Part shown: positions 31,486 through 39,284 of the stretch, one piece after another
Numbering within the stretch: position 1 is the stretch's first letter
Layout: every line of letters begins with the position of its first letter
Made by a program: the position numbers and the translations under genes
Notes under the pieces: model-generated
Database searches by the model: none
What the model was told of the DNA's origin: nothing
The model's input: the letters and a program-made list of their open reading frames with translations, nothing else
Assembly (NCBI GenBank): GCA_043764015.1
Contig: JAYUKY010000052.1
Location: 1 to 51,722, forward strand
DNA from: JANYGM01 sp043764015
GTDB taxonomy: Bacteria; Bacteroidota; Bacteroidia; Cytophagales; Thermonemataceae
DNA length: 51,722 bases
Direction: 5' to 3'

Positions 31486-31547
31486 TCTGACTTTGCGAGT
31501 TTTTCGTGAGAAAAACCTTATATCTAATTTACTTTAGATAACAACAA

Positions 31548-31578
31548 AAAATCCTCAATAAACTTATTGAGGATTTTT
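31548..31578 (+). terminator. Intrinsic terminator after the cold-shock gene
   Basis: AAATCCTCAATAA pairs with TTATTGAGGATTT, followed by TT. Stem of 13 bp with a very short loop. Confidence 0.88.
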
Positions 31579-31614
31579 GTTTTAGAAAACTATATTAAAC
31601 TGAAAAATAAAACT

Positions 31615-32412
31615 ATGATAAAGAAAAACCTTTTTTTTATATCCTTAATAGCTATTTCTGGCTTACTCTTGGGTTGTGGAAAATCCCTTTTCACAAGTAT
31701 TCCGCAACAAAAAGAAATGGGAATGAAAGTGCGTGACGAAATTCTTTCAAAACCTTCAGAATATCCCGTTCTTGACGAAAAAACGCACTCACAAGCCTAC
31801 GCCTATTTGCGTAAAATCACGAGTAACGTGCTTAATTCAGGTAAATTAGCACACCGCAACGACTTTGACTGGGAAGTACGTATCATCAATGACGACAAAA
31901 CGCTAAACGCTTTTTGTACACCAGGAGGCTATATTTTTGTTTATACAGGTCTTATCAAATACCTTGATAATGAAGACCAACTAGCAGGCGTAATGGGACA
32001 CGAAATGGGACACGCAGACAAAGAACACAGCGCAAGGACAATGGAAAAACAAATGGGGCTTGGCATAGTAGCGCAACTTGCAGGAAAGGTAGTTCCAGAG
32101 CAACTTTCACAACTTACCACTACTTTTCTTGGGCTAAAATACAGCCGTGATTACGAAAAAGAAGCAGATGCATCTTCTGTTGATTATCTTTCTGCCACAA
32201 AGTACCAATGCAATGGCGCAGCAGGCTTTTTTGTAAAATTAGAAGCAGCAGGCGGAGCAAGACAACCAGAGTTTTTGAGTACACACCCTGCACCAGAAAA
32301 CCGTATTAAAAATATCAACGCAAAAGCAGAAGGTATGAAATGTACAACAAAAGCAGCTACAATTACTGAATATCAAGCATTTAAAAAAATGTTGCCAGGT
32401 ACAGTAAAATAA
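31615..32412 (+). CDS. M48-family metalloprotease lipoprotein
   Basis: From ATG 31615 the product is 265 residues. It has a signal peptide with lipobox (LLLGC, Cys about residue 21) and a peptidase M48 domain. The zinc motif HExxH is in GVMGHEMGHADKEHS (about residues 125-140), and the third ligand Glu is in YEKEADASSVDYL. THPAPENRIKNI near the C-terminus is a family mark. It is a periplasm-facing protease, probably in envelope quality control (LoiP/BepA type). The frame extending to 31567 runs through the previous terminator and is rejected. Confidence 0.93.
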   Translation: MIKKNLFFISLIAISGLLLGCGKSLFTSIPQQKEMGMKVRDEILSKPSEYPVLDEKTHSQAYAYLRKITSNVLNSGKLAHRNDFDWEVRIINDDKTLNAFCTPGGYIFVYTGLIKYLDNEDQLAGVMGHEMGHADKEHSARTMEKQMGLGIVAQLAGKVVPEQLSQLTTTFLGLKYSRDYEKEADASSVDYLSATKYQCNGAAGFFVKLEAAGGARQPEFLSTHPAPENRIKNINAKAEGMKCTTKAATITEYQAFKKMLPGTVK

Positions 32413-32447
32413 TTTTTGAAGTTTTTTGAAAAATATAGCCTAAAAAA

Positions 32448-32479
32448 TTTGGTAGTTCTAAAATAATTATCTACTTTTG
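32448..32479 (+). promoter_or_regulatory. Promoter of the SRP RNA
   Basis: TTTG at 32448-32451, 20 bases, then TACTTTTG at 32472-32479. This fits the consensus and predicts transcription from about 32485, where the RNA's terminal stem begins. Confidence 0.7.
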
Positions 32480-32484
32480 CCATT

Positions 32485-32567
32485 GCAAGTCGCAAATTTT
32501 GCTCCTTACGAATCCCCCAGGGTCGGAAGACAGCAAGTGTAGAAAGTTGAGCAATTGTGTGGCTTGT
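32485..32567 (+). ncRNA. ffs: Signal recognition particle RNA (small bacterial type)
   Basis: The central segment CCCCAGGGTCGGAAGACAGC is the conserved SRP domain IV apex (C-A-G-G, the GGAA tetraloop and the A-side C-A-G-C). On both sides the arms CAAGTCGCAAATTTTGCTC and GAGCAATTGTGTGGCTTG pair to form the long hairpin. The RNA binds Ffh and directs co-translational targeting to the membrane. A consensus promoter lies at the right distance upstream. A GGGG/CCCC stem-loop with Ts at 32600-32639 may be its terminator, so the 3' end could lie further right. Confidence 0.85.
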
Positions 32568-32599
32568 ATTTTAAAGACTTAAATAATAAGATTTATACT

Positions 32600-32639
32600 A
32601 AACCCCAGCCAGAAAATTTTTTTGAATGGGGTTTTTCTT
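32600..32639 (+). terminator. Probable terminator of the SRP RNA
   Basis: AAACCCCA (32600-32607) pairs with TGGGGTTT (32627-32634), followed by a T-rich tract. The loop is long (19 bases), so the call is moderate. Confidence 0.5.
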
Positions 32640-32647
32640 TGAAAAAA

Positions 32648-32843
32648 GGTTCTACTAACATTTACACGGAAACCTTATTTTGTAAATTGTTATTTTGTAT
32701 TCAGCCCCAGCGGGGCGAGATATTTATAGTAATGAATATGCCGACCCGCTGGGGCTGAATACATTTTTCGTGTTTTGTTTTTCTATAAATATGCCGTCCC
32801 GCTGGGACTTTGAAAACTTGTCCATATAAATCTTAGTAGAACC
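32648..32843. repeat. REP-like hairpin element A with 23-bp inverted ends
   Basis: The ends GGTTCTACTAACATTTACAC (from 32648) and their inverted partner (to 32843) match in 20 of 23 positions. The interior holds GCCCCAGCGGGGC, a CCGCTGGGGC partner and GATATTTATAG/ATAAATATGCCG arms. The same interior modules occur at 42960, 48691 and 51589 with different ends. Confidence 0.85.
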
Positions 32844-32879
32844 AAAAAAATCCAGTACACTTTGATTAGCATACGCTAC

Positions 32880-35087
32880 CTAAACCATTTTATTATTAGG
32901 AAAAGCAATAGTAAAAGTAGTTCCTTCGTCTAATTTGCTATCTATTTTGATAGTTCCACCTAGCGTTTCTATTTGAAGTTTTACAAGATGTAGCCCCATA
33001 CCCTTTCCTTCTACGTGATTATGAAAGCGTTTGTAAAGGCTGAATATTTTGTCGCCATATTTTTGCATATCAATCCCCATTCCGTTATCTTTAATGGTAA
33101 TAATAGTCATATTTTTATCTTCCCTAGAAGAAATTTGAATATAAACTTGCTTATCAATATTTCTATATTTGATGGCATTACTGACAAGATTATAAAAAAT
33201 ACTATCAATATATAAACTTACAGAATGAATAGTTTTTACCTGAAAATCAACATCAAAAGTTACCTTATTTTCTCTTATTTGACGCTCTAGCGTAGTACAA
33301 ACGTGAATAAATTTACTTTCTAAATCTACATCTTCTCTAAAATCTTTAAGATTATTTTTGATTTCAAGCAGTTTATTGAGGTCGCCAATAATTTCATTAA
33401 GCTCTTTAGCAGATATTTCAATTTTCTCTATATAAAATCTATTCTCGTTGTTGAGAAGTCCACTTGCTTTAAAAACATCTAAAAGCCCCAACATACGTGC
33501 TACTGGCGCACGCAGGTTATGTGCAATGATATAAGCAAACTGTTCTAACTGCCCATTGTAAGAAATAAGTTCGTTATTGGCGTTAGAAAGGTCTTTTGTG
33601 CGTTCTGCAATCTTAATTTCCAGTTGTGCATTTGAGAAATTAAGGGTTTTATTTTTTGCTGCAATGTCATCTTTTTGTGTCGTAATCTCTTCTCTTTGTT
33701 GTTGTATTTCTTCTTTTTGGAGGTTTAGAATAGCATTGGCAATTTTTTGTTTTTTATTGGTAAAATAGAAAGAAAAAAGTAAGACAAGCAGAAAAATAAT
33801 ACTCACACCAAAGGCAATAGTTCTAAAAAAGCTAGATTTATCCTGCAACTCTTGTTCTTGTCTAATAGAAATAATTTCTTGATTTTTGGTTTTGAGTAAA
33901 TCCTGCATCTGAAACTTACTGGTTTCGTTACTTTTCTTATATTTGTAAAGTGTATCAAGTATTTCTTCTTTTTTCTTTTGGTATTCGTAGGCTTTTTGGA
34001 AATCATTTTGGACACTATAAAACTCTGTATAAGAGGAATAAATAGAAGATTTGACCAAAAAATCTTTTTCCTTCATTTTCTTAGCAAGTTCTACAGATTT
34101 AGTAAGATTTTCTGCTGCGTCTTTAAAACGTTTTTGTTCTATATAAATATTGGAAATGGTATTGAGCGAAATAACAGCATTGGCTATTTCTCCAAATTGT
34201 ATGCTATAAGCTACATCAATTTTTAGGAGTTCTTCTGCAATATCAAATTTGTCCAAAATTCTATAAATTTCTCCCTTATTGCCAGAAATAATACCTACCC
34301 AAAGTAAATCTTGATGCTTTTTAGCAACAGTCAAAGCCTTTTCATAATAGATTAGGGCAACGTGGTTGTCTTTTTTGTGTTTGTGAATAAGCCCAATGGC
34401 ATTCCAAGTATTGATTTGATAACGCACAGGCAGCAGCTCAAATTCTCCTTCTGTTATTTCCATAAAACATTTTCTAGCATCTTGATACTGGAAACCGTTA
34501 TAAAAAATCATAGCCGTTTCATACATTGTGATGATAGCATCTAGTTTATAGCCAAGTGCCAGAAACTGTTTATGTGCTTCTTTATACTTTAAAAGAGCTT
34601 TATTATCTTCTCCTGCTTGGTTAAACATCTCTCCAAGACTTCTATTAGTCACGGCTATTTCTAGTGAAAGATTACTTTTATTAGCAAAATCAACGGCTTT
34701 TAGTAGATATTCTATATTTTGGTCTTCTATTGTTCGTGGTAGTCGCCAAATACTAAGATAAGCGTGAGGAATAAGGAATAAATTATTGCATTGCTTAAAG
34801 AGTACAAGGTTATTTTCTGCTATTTGAGTAGCAGTTTTTAGGGGTAGAAGCAATAATTTTTGGTCTAGTTTTTGATATAAACTATAATAGTTACTATTGA
34901 TATTGATTTCGCACAGTTCTTGACATAGTTTTTTTACTTCCTCTATTTCTTTTTCTTCTGTACTCTGCGCTACAAGCACATTATTAGTCAATAAAAAAGT
35001 AAGGAAAACAAAAAAGATATTTTTAACAGAATAAGTAAAATAATACTTAAAATAGTAATTTATGTTGTTTTTGAATGATATTAACAT
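32880..35087 (-). CDS. TPR sensor histidine kinase
   Basis: From ATG at 35087 the product is 735 residues. A signal/anchor region comes first (NIFFVFLTFLLTNNVLVAQ). A periplasmic array of TPR-like repeats follows at about residues 40-390 (NAIGLIHKHKKDNHVALIYYEKALTVAKK), then one membrane helix (~420-442, FGVSIIFLLVLLFSFYF) and a coiled coil. A HisKA domain has the H-box FAYIIAHNLRAPVAR (His about 521). A HATPase_c domain shows NLVSNAIKYR, DNGMGID and GKGMGLHLVK. This architecture is common in Cytophagales. No response regulator is adjacent, so the partner is elsewhere. TTG 35105 lies before the expected transcription start, so ATG 35087 was chosen. Confidence 0.9.
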   Translation of the reverse strand: MLISFKNNINYYFKYYFTYSVKNIFFVFLTFLLTNNVLVAQSTEEKEIEEVKKLCQELCEININSNYYSLYQKLDQKLLLLPLKTATQIAENNLVLFKQCNNLFLIPHAYLSIWRLPRTIEDQNIEYLLKAVDFANKSNLSLEIAVTNRSLGEMFNQAGEDNKALLKYKEAHKQFLALGYKLDAIITMYETAMIFYNGFQYQDARKCFMEITEGEFELLPVRYQINTWNAIGLIHKHKKDNHVALIYYEKALTVAKKHQDLLWVGIISGNKGEIYRILDKFDIAEELLKIDVAYSIQFGEIANAVISLNTISNIYIEQKRFKDAAENLTKSVELAKKMKEKDFLVKSSIYSSYTEFYSVQNDFQKAYEYQKKKEEILDTLYKYKKSNETSKFQMQDLLKTKNQEIISIRQEQELQDKSSFFRTIAFGVSIIFLLVLLFSFYFTNKKQKIANAILNLQKEEIQQQREEITTQKDDIAAKNKTLNFSNAQLEIKIAERTKDLSNANNELISYNGQLEQFAYIIAHNLRAPVARMLGLLDVFKASGLLNNENRFYIEKIEISAKELNEIIGDLNKLLEIKNNLKDFREDVDLESKFIHVCTTLERQIRENKVTFDVDFQVKTIHSVSLYIDSIFYNLVSNAIKYRNIDKQVYIQISSREDKNMTIITIKDNGMGIDMQKYGDKIFSLYKRFHNHVEGKGMGLHLVKLQIETLGGTIKIDSKLDEGTTFTIAFPNNKMV

Positions 35088-35107
35088 CTCTAATTTAATT
35101 TTCAATT

Positions 35108-35115
35108 CAAATATA
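35108..35115 (-). promoter_or_regulatory. Minus-strand -7 element for the histidine kinase
   Basis: CAAATATA reads TATATTTG on the minus strand, an exact TANNTTTG. It supports the ATG at 35087 as the start. Confidence 0.55.
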
Positions 35116-35213
35116 CTTTATTATTTTACATTATTCTAAAAACACAAACTTTTTTTTATTATCTTTGGTTATTCATTCAAAATATACGACAAATAAATCA
35201 AATACACCCACGT

Positions 35214-35915
35214 ATGCAAGCCTTTAAAGTTAATTATATCAATTATCCCAGCAAAAAGAAATTTTTTCTTTACTTTATATTTGTTTCTTTACTAATGTTT
35301 TCCGCTGATGTTTTTGCACAAGGAGACAGGCTTACGCTGCGTTTGTCAGGAACAGTAATTGATACAGATACAAGGAAACCAATGCTTTATGCTCACGTAA
35401 TATTGCCTTCCGCAGGCGTAGGCACAACAACAGACGAAGATGGCAAATTTTCTATGGTAGTAATGCCAGGAGATAGTTTAGTATTTTCTTTCGTATCTCA
35501 CAGAACCATTTATTACAAAGTGCCTGCTGATAAAACAGAAGATTATAATGTTTATGTCGGTATGAGTGAGCAAACACAAATGCTAAACCCAGTGGAGGTA
35601 TTTCCTTATCCAACAGAAAGAGATTTTAAAGAAGCTTTCCTAAAACGTGAGCTAGAGAGCAAAGAATTAAAAGAAATAAAAAAACGTCTTTCCCCAGAAA
35701 CCATTGAAAAACTTGCAATGCGCACACAAGCAGATGGAGGAACAGCAGCACAATACAATATGCGCTCACAAGAATACCAAATAAATAACCAATATATGTT
35801 CCCTACATTGCAATTACTTAATCCTTTTGCGTGGGCGCAATTCATCAAATCTGTTAAAAATGGTGATTTGAGTAAAGAAAAATTTAAAAAATATAATCAA
35901 TACAACAAACCATAG
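35214..35915 (+). CDS. Exported protein with carboxypeptidase-regulatory-like domain
   Basis: A 233-residue protein with signal peptide (FLYFIFVSLLMFSADVFAQ). A carboxypeptidase D regulatory-like beta-sandwich lies at about residues 43-125 (LSGTVIDTDTRKPMLYAHVIL, GVGTTTDEDGKFSMVV, GDSLVFSFVSHRT). The C-terminus is helical and charged (ESKELKEIKKRL...QNMRSQEYQINNQYMFP). Such domains bind carbohydrate or protein in the Bacteroidota envelope. It is not fused to a TonB receptor here. It is read divergently from the histidine kinase. Function is unknown beyond the domain. Confidence 0.82.
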   Translation: MQAFKVNYINYPSKKKFFLYFIFVSLLMFSADVFAQGDRLTLRLSGTVIDTDTRKPMLYAHVILPSAGVGTTTDEDGKFSMVVMPGDSLVFSFVSHRTIYYKVPADKTEDYNVYVGMSEQTQMLNPVEVFPYPTERDFKEAFLKRELESKELKEIKKRLSPETIEKLAMRTQADGGTAAQYNMRSQEYQINNQYMFPTLQLLNPFAWAQFIKSVKNGDLSKEKFKKYNQYNKP

Positions 35916-36058
35916 GAAGAAGTACGAAATAAGAAGTACGAGGTACGAATGTAACATATTCAAATCAAAAAAGCCTTTCCAAAGTTTGGAAAGGCTTTTT
36001 TGGTTTGTAAAATTTTCATAATTTTGTATTTATCTCACACTTCACACCTCACACCTCA
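35916..36058. repeat. Low-complexity repeats and terminator between two convergent genes
   Basis: GAAGTACGA-type units at the left and CACACTTCACACCTCACACC units at the right (period about 7) flank the terminator at 35967. Confidence 0.55.
35967..36001. terminator. Bidirectional-looking intrinsic terminator
   Basis: AAAAAGCCTTTCCAAA pairs with TTTGGAAAGGCTTTTT, with Ts on one side and As on the other. It can serve both the gene to the left and the convergent guaC. Confidence 0.9.
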
Positions 36059-37093
36059 TTAGTTTTTGCCAAAAATCTCATTAGATTGCTGACTGACACG
36101 TATAAATGTCGTACATTTTGGAATATCTTTCAAAAATTTTGCGCCTATGTACGTGCAAGTTGAGCGCAAACCACCCAAAAATGCCTGTATAGTACCGTTT
36201 ACATCACCTCTATACTTTATCTGAACAGTTTTGCCTTCTGCAGACCTATAATGCGCCACTTCTCCATAATATTGGTTCATTGCCGTTGCTGAACTCATAC
36301 CATAAAAAACTTTATACTTCTGTCCTTCTATTTCAATGAGTTCACCTGCGCATTGCTCGTGTCCTGCAAGCATTCCGCCCAACATCACAAAATCAGAACC
36401 GCCACCAAAAGCTTTAGCAATATCACCAGCCACCACACAACCTCCATCAGCCATTATTTGCCCTCCAACTCCGTGAGCAGCATCAGAACATTCAATTACG
36501 GCAGAAAGTTGTGGATAACCCACGCCTGTTTGTATGCGTGTGGTACACACAGACCCAGACCCAATACCAACTTTAACAATATCAGCACCACGCAAAATAA
36601 GTTCTTCCACCATTTCACCTGTAACCACATTTCCTGCAATCAGCGTGATGTGAGGGTATTTTAAACGTACTTTCTCCACAACAGAGGCAAAACGCTGTGA
36701 GTAGCCGTTAGCTACATCAAGGCAAATAAAACGGGTATTTGGATAGGCAAGAATGATTTTATCCAAATATTCTAGTTGATAATCTTTAATACCACAACTT
36801 ATAGCTACATAATCAGCATTTGGAGAGTTCATTATGTGCGCAAGTTCTTCTATTTTATAGAATTTGTGCAGACAAGTGAGCATTTTGTACTTTGCAAAAG
36901 CCTCTGCCATAGCAATTGTACCAACAGTATCCATATTTGCTGCCATAATAGGAATACCTTCCCAATGTGCGCGAGAATGTTTGAAACTGAATTTTCTATG
37001 AATATCCACCTCTTTACGAGAGCCAAGCGTAGAGCGTTTTGGGCGGAAAAGGACATCTTTGTAATCTAATTTAATTTCGTTTTCTATGCGCAT
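36059..37093 (-). CDS. guaC: GMP reductase
   Basis: From ATG at 37093 the product is 344 residues, the GuaC length. It starts MRIENEIKLDYKDVLFRPKRST as in E. coli GuaC. It has the IMPDH/GMPR barrel with AANMDTVGT, the phosphate-binding GGG segment (IMADGGCVVAGDIAKAFGGG), and the catalytic Cys loop GSGSVCTTRIQTGVGYPQ. The C-terminal YRGDVNGTIQAFLGGLRSTCTY distinguishes GMPR from IMPDH, and there is no CBS domain. It converts GMP to IMP and ammonia using NADPH in purine salvage. The frame to 37153 adds 20 residues not present in homologues. Confidence 0.95.
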   Translation of the reverse strand: MRIENEIKLDYKDVLFRPKRSTLGSRKEVDIHRKFSFKHSRAHWEGIPIMAANMDTVGTIAMAEAFAKYKMLTCLHKFYKIEELAHIMNSPNADYVAISCGIKDYQLEYLDKIILAYPNTRFICLDVANGYSQRFASVVEKVRLKYPHITLIAGNVVTGEMVEELILRGADIVKVGIGSGSVCTTRIQTGVGYPQLSAVIECSDAAHGVGGQIMADGGCVVAGDIAKAFGGGSDFVMLGGMLAGHEQCAGELIEIEGQKYKVFYGMSSATAMNQYYGEVAHYRSAEGKTVQIKYRGDVNGTIQAFLGGLRSTCTYIGAKFLKDIPKCTTFIRVSQQSNEIFGKN

Positions 37094-37242
37094 TTGTAGG
37101 AAATTTTTAAATATTTTGGTGATAATTTTTTGATGAAATATTGAATTTTCCACAAAAATAACATTATTTTGAACATTATCTGAAGATTGTTGAAGGATTA
37201 TTGTAGTTTCTTTTTCAAATTAAAAAAATATTCTCCAAAAAA

Positions 37243-37273
37243 TTTGATTATCAAAATTAAGTTCGTATATTTG
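37243..37273 (+). promoter_or_regulatory. Consensus promoter of rpsT
   Basis: TTTG at 37243-37246, 19 bases, then TATATTTG at 37266-37273, followed by CACTCC. This fits the Bacteroidota consensus exactly. A leader of about 60 bases follows. Confidence 0.8.
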
Positions 37274-37340
37274 CACTCCAATATGAAAATTCATAAGAGA
37301 TAATATAAAATAGCATAAGAAATAATAAATACCAACAACA

Positions 37341-37598
37341 ATGGCAAATCATAAATCTGCAATAAAAAGAATTAGGTCTAACGAAGCTAAAAGACTAAGA
37401 AACCGCTTCTACCTTAAAACTACACGTACTTTTGAAAGAAAAGTAAAAGATAGCACCAACAAAGTGGAAGCTACTGACTTACTAAGAAAAGTAACTGCAA
37501 TGCTTGACAAATTGGCTAAAAAGAACATTATTCACGCCAACAAAGCAGCTAACCATAAATCTAAACTTGCTAAATACGTAAACCGTCTAGCAGCATAG
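37341..37598 (+). CDS. rpsT: 30S ribosomal protein S20
   Basis: An 85-residue basic helical protein that starts MANHKSAIKRIRSNEAKRLRNR, the S20 signature, and ends NHKSKLAKYVNRLAA. S20 binds 16S rRNA in the body of the small subunit. It is monocistronic, with a consensus promoter and a terminator 30 bases after the stop. Confidence 0.97.
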   Translation: MANHKSAIKRIRSNEAKRLRNRFYLKTTRTFERKVKDSTNKVEATDLLRKVTAMLDKLAKKNIIHANKAANHKSKLAKYVNRLAA

Positions 37599-37626
37599 TT
37601 TTAGTTATTATTGCAATAACAATACA

Positions 37627-37657
37627 AAACCTCACCTAATTATTTTAGGTGAGGTTT
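37627..37657 (+). terminator. Intrinsic terminator after rpsT
   Basis: AAACCTCACCTAA pairs with TTAGGTGAGGTTT around a 5-base loop, followed by a T-rich tract. Confidence 0.88.
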
Positions 37658-37670
37658 ATTTGTGTTTAAA

Positions 37671-37786
37671 AAAGATTATGGTCTGCACCGTAGAGTAACG
37701 AAGGTCTGACCATAATCTTTTTTTAAATGGAATTTATTTTTTATTATTGGTCAGACCTCCATTCTTACGATGCAGACCAATAATAA
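37671..37786. repeat. Pair of inverted hairpins with swapped outer stems
   Basis: Hairpin 1 (37671-37720) has the stem AAAGATTATGGTC/GACCATAATCTTT. Hairpin 2 (37741-37786) has TTATTATTGGTC/GACCAATAATAA. The interiors are inverted copies of each other (GGTCTGCACCGTAGAG... and the complement of ...CTTACGATGCAGACC). The outer stems differ in sequence yet both pair. Confidence 0.75.
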
Positions 37787-37896
37787 AAAACAAAACCAAA
37801 AAAAGATTATAAATATTTTGAGAAATTGTAGCATTTTTCCTATTTTTATGAAAAATTTGCTAATTTTAACAACCAAACATAGACAAAATATTCAAA

Positions 37897-38877
37897 ATGA
37901 GACAAATCCAATTCAGAGAAGCCCTAAGAGAAGCTATGAACGAAGAAATGCGCAGAGATGCAAGCGTTTTTTTGATGGGAGAAGAAGTGGCAGAATATGA
38001 CGGTGCGTACAAAGTCAGTCAAGGAATGCTAGCAGAATTTGGTGCAAAACGCATCATTGACACGCCCATTGCAGAGCTTGGCTTTGCGGGTATTTCTGTA
38101 GGAGCTGCTATGAACGGTTTGCGTCCTATTGTAGAGTTTATGACCTTCAATTTTTCTCTTGTAGCTATTGACCAAGTGATAAATTCTGCCGCAAAAATGA
38201 TGTCTATGTCTGGTGGGCAGTATTCTTGCCCAATGGTTTTTAGAGGTCCTACGGGTAGCGCAGGTATGCTAAGTTCTCAACATTCACAAAATTTTGAAAG
38301 TTGGTATGCTAACACACCAGGACTTAAAGTAGTTGTGCCATCTAATCCGTATGATGCAAAAGGTTTGCTAAAAACGTCTATTAGAGATAATGATACGGTT
38401 ATTTTTATGGAATCAGAATCAATGTATGGCGACAAAGGAGATGTGCCAGAAGAAGAATATCTTATCCCTATTGGTTTGGCGGACATTAAGCGTGCAGGTA
38501 CAGATGTTACTTTGGTTTCTTTTGGAAAAATGATGAAAGTGGCTTATCAAGCCGCAGATGAACTTGCAAAAGATAATATCAGCGTTGAGGTCATTGATTT
38601 GCGTTCTGTGCGTCCTATTGATTATCTGACTGTGGTTAATTCTGTGAAAAAAACCAACCGTTTGGTTGTTTTGGAAGAAGCTTGGCCTCTTGCGGCTATC
38701 TCATCAGAAATAACTTATCATATCCAAAGAAATGCCTTTGATTATCTTGATGCGCCAGTTATTCGTGTTAATAATATGGATTTGCCTTTGCCTTACGCAC
38801 CAACACTTATAGATGTAATTTTGCCAAATGTAAAACGTACTGTTGCTGCAATAAAAGAAGTTATTTATAGAAAATAA
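37897..38877 (+). CDS. pdhB: Pyruvate dehydrogenase E1 component, beta subunit
   Basis: A 326-residue protein of the transketolase pyrimidine-binding plus C-terminal type. It starts RQIQFREALREAMNEEMRRD. It carries FLMGEEVAEYDGAYKVSQG (thiamine-contacting Glu), TPIAELGFAGISVGAAMNGLRPI, and FRGPTGSAG...QHSQNFESWYA. The C-terminal segment VEVIDLRSVRPID is conserved. With an E1 alpha subunit it decarboxylates pyruvate in the oxidative complex. No pdhA, E2 or E3 gene is next to it, as is often so in Bacteroidota. It ends in a terminator hairpin at 38902. Confidence 0.93.
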   Translation: MRQIQFREALREAMNEEMRRDASVFLMGEEVAEYDGAYKVSQGMLAEFGAKRIIDTPIAELGFAGISVGAAMNGLRPIVEFMTFNFSLVAIDQVINSAAKMMSMSGGQYSCPMVFRGPTGSAGMLSSQHSQNFESWYANTPGLKVVVPSNPYDAKGLLKTSIRDNDTVIFMESESMYGDKGDVPEEEYLIPIGLADIKRAGTDVTLVSFGKMMKVAYQAADELAKDNISVEVIDLRSVRPIDYLTVVNSVKKTNRLVVLEEAWPLAAISSEITYHIQRNAFDYLDAPVIRVNNMDLPLPYAPTLIDVILPNVKRTVAAIKEVIYRK

Positions 38878-38901
38878 ATTTATTTTGATAATAAATAAGC
38901 C

Positions 38902-38936
38902 AAAACCTTCAATATCTTTAAGATTTTGAAGGTTTT
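38902..38936 (+). terminator. Intrinsic terminator after pdhB
   Basis: AAAACCTTCAA pairs with TTGAAGGTTTT around a 13-base loop and ends in Ts. Confidence 0.8.
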
Positions 38937-39048
38937 AATTTTTAACAAAATCTTAAAAATTTAGAAAATCTATTACATTTCTTAGGCATTTTTTGATTTT
39001 TAGGAGATTTTTTTTATCTTGCTAGCCAAAAATAATAGATATTACTTG

Positions 39049-39225
39049 ACTTAGTAATAAGTTGTTAATAACTTCTTAGTCGGTGGCGTAAACGCCACCT
39101 CTTTATATCAAAGGCAAAAATGGTTTTATGTATAACGGTGGCGTTTACGCCACCGCTATACATAAAAATTAGTTTTTTGAAATTAGGAACTTATTTGCAA
39201 CACGTTACTTAGTTACTAAGTTTTA
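39049..39225. repeat. Palindromic element with two GGCGTAAACGCC hairpins
   Basis: GGTGGCGTAAACGCCACC (39082-39099) is one dyad. A longer hairpin at 39125-39166 has the stem TTTATGTATA + CGGTGGCGT paired to the mirror arm. The flanks contain inverted TTAGTAATAAGT/ACTTATTTGC and ACTTAGTTACTAAG words. The element fills most of the 407-base gene-free stretch 38878-39284. Confidence 0.8.
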
Positions 39226-39284
39226 GTAACTAAGTCAGCCAGTAACTAAATGACTTATCAAAAGATACAAAAAACGAACAAAAA

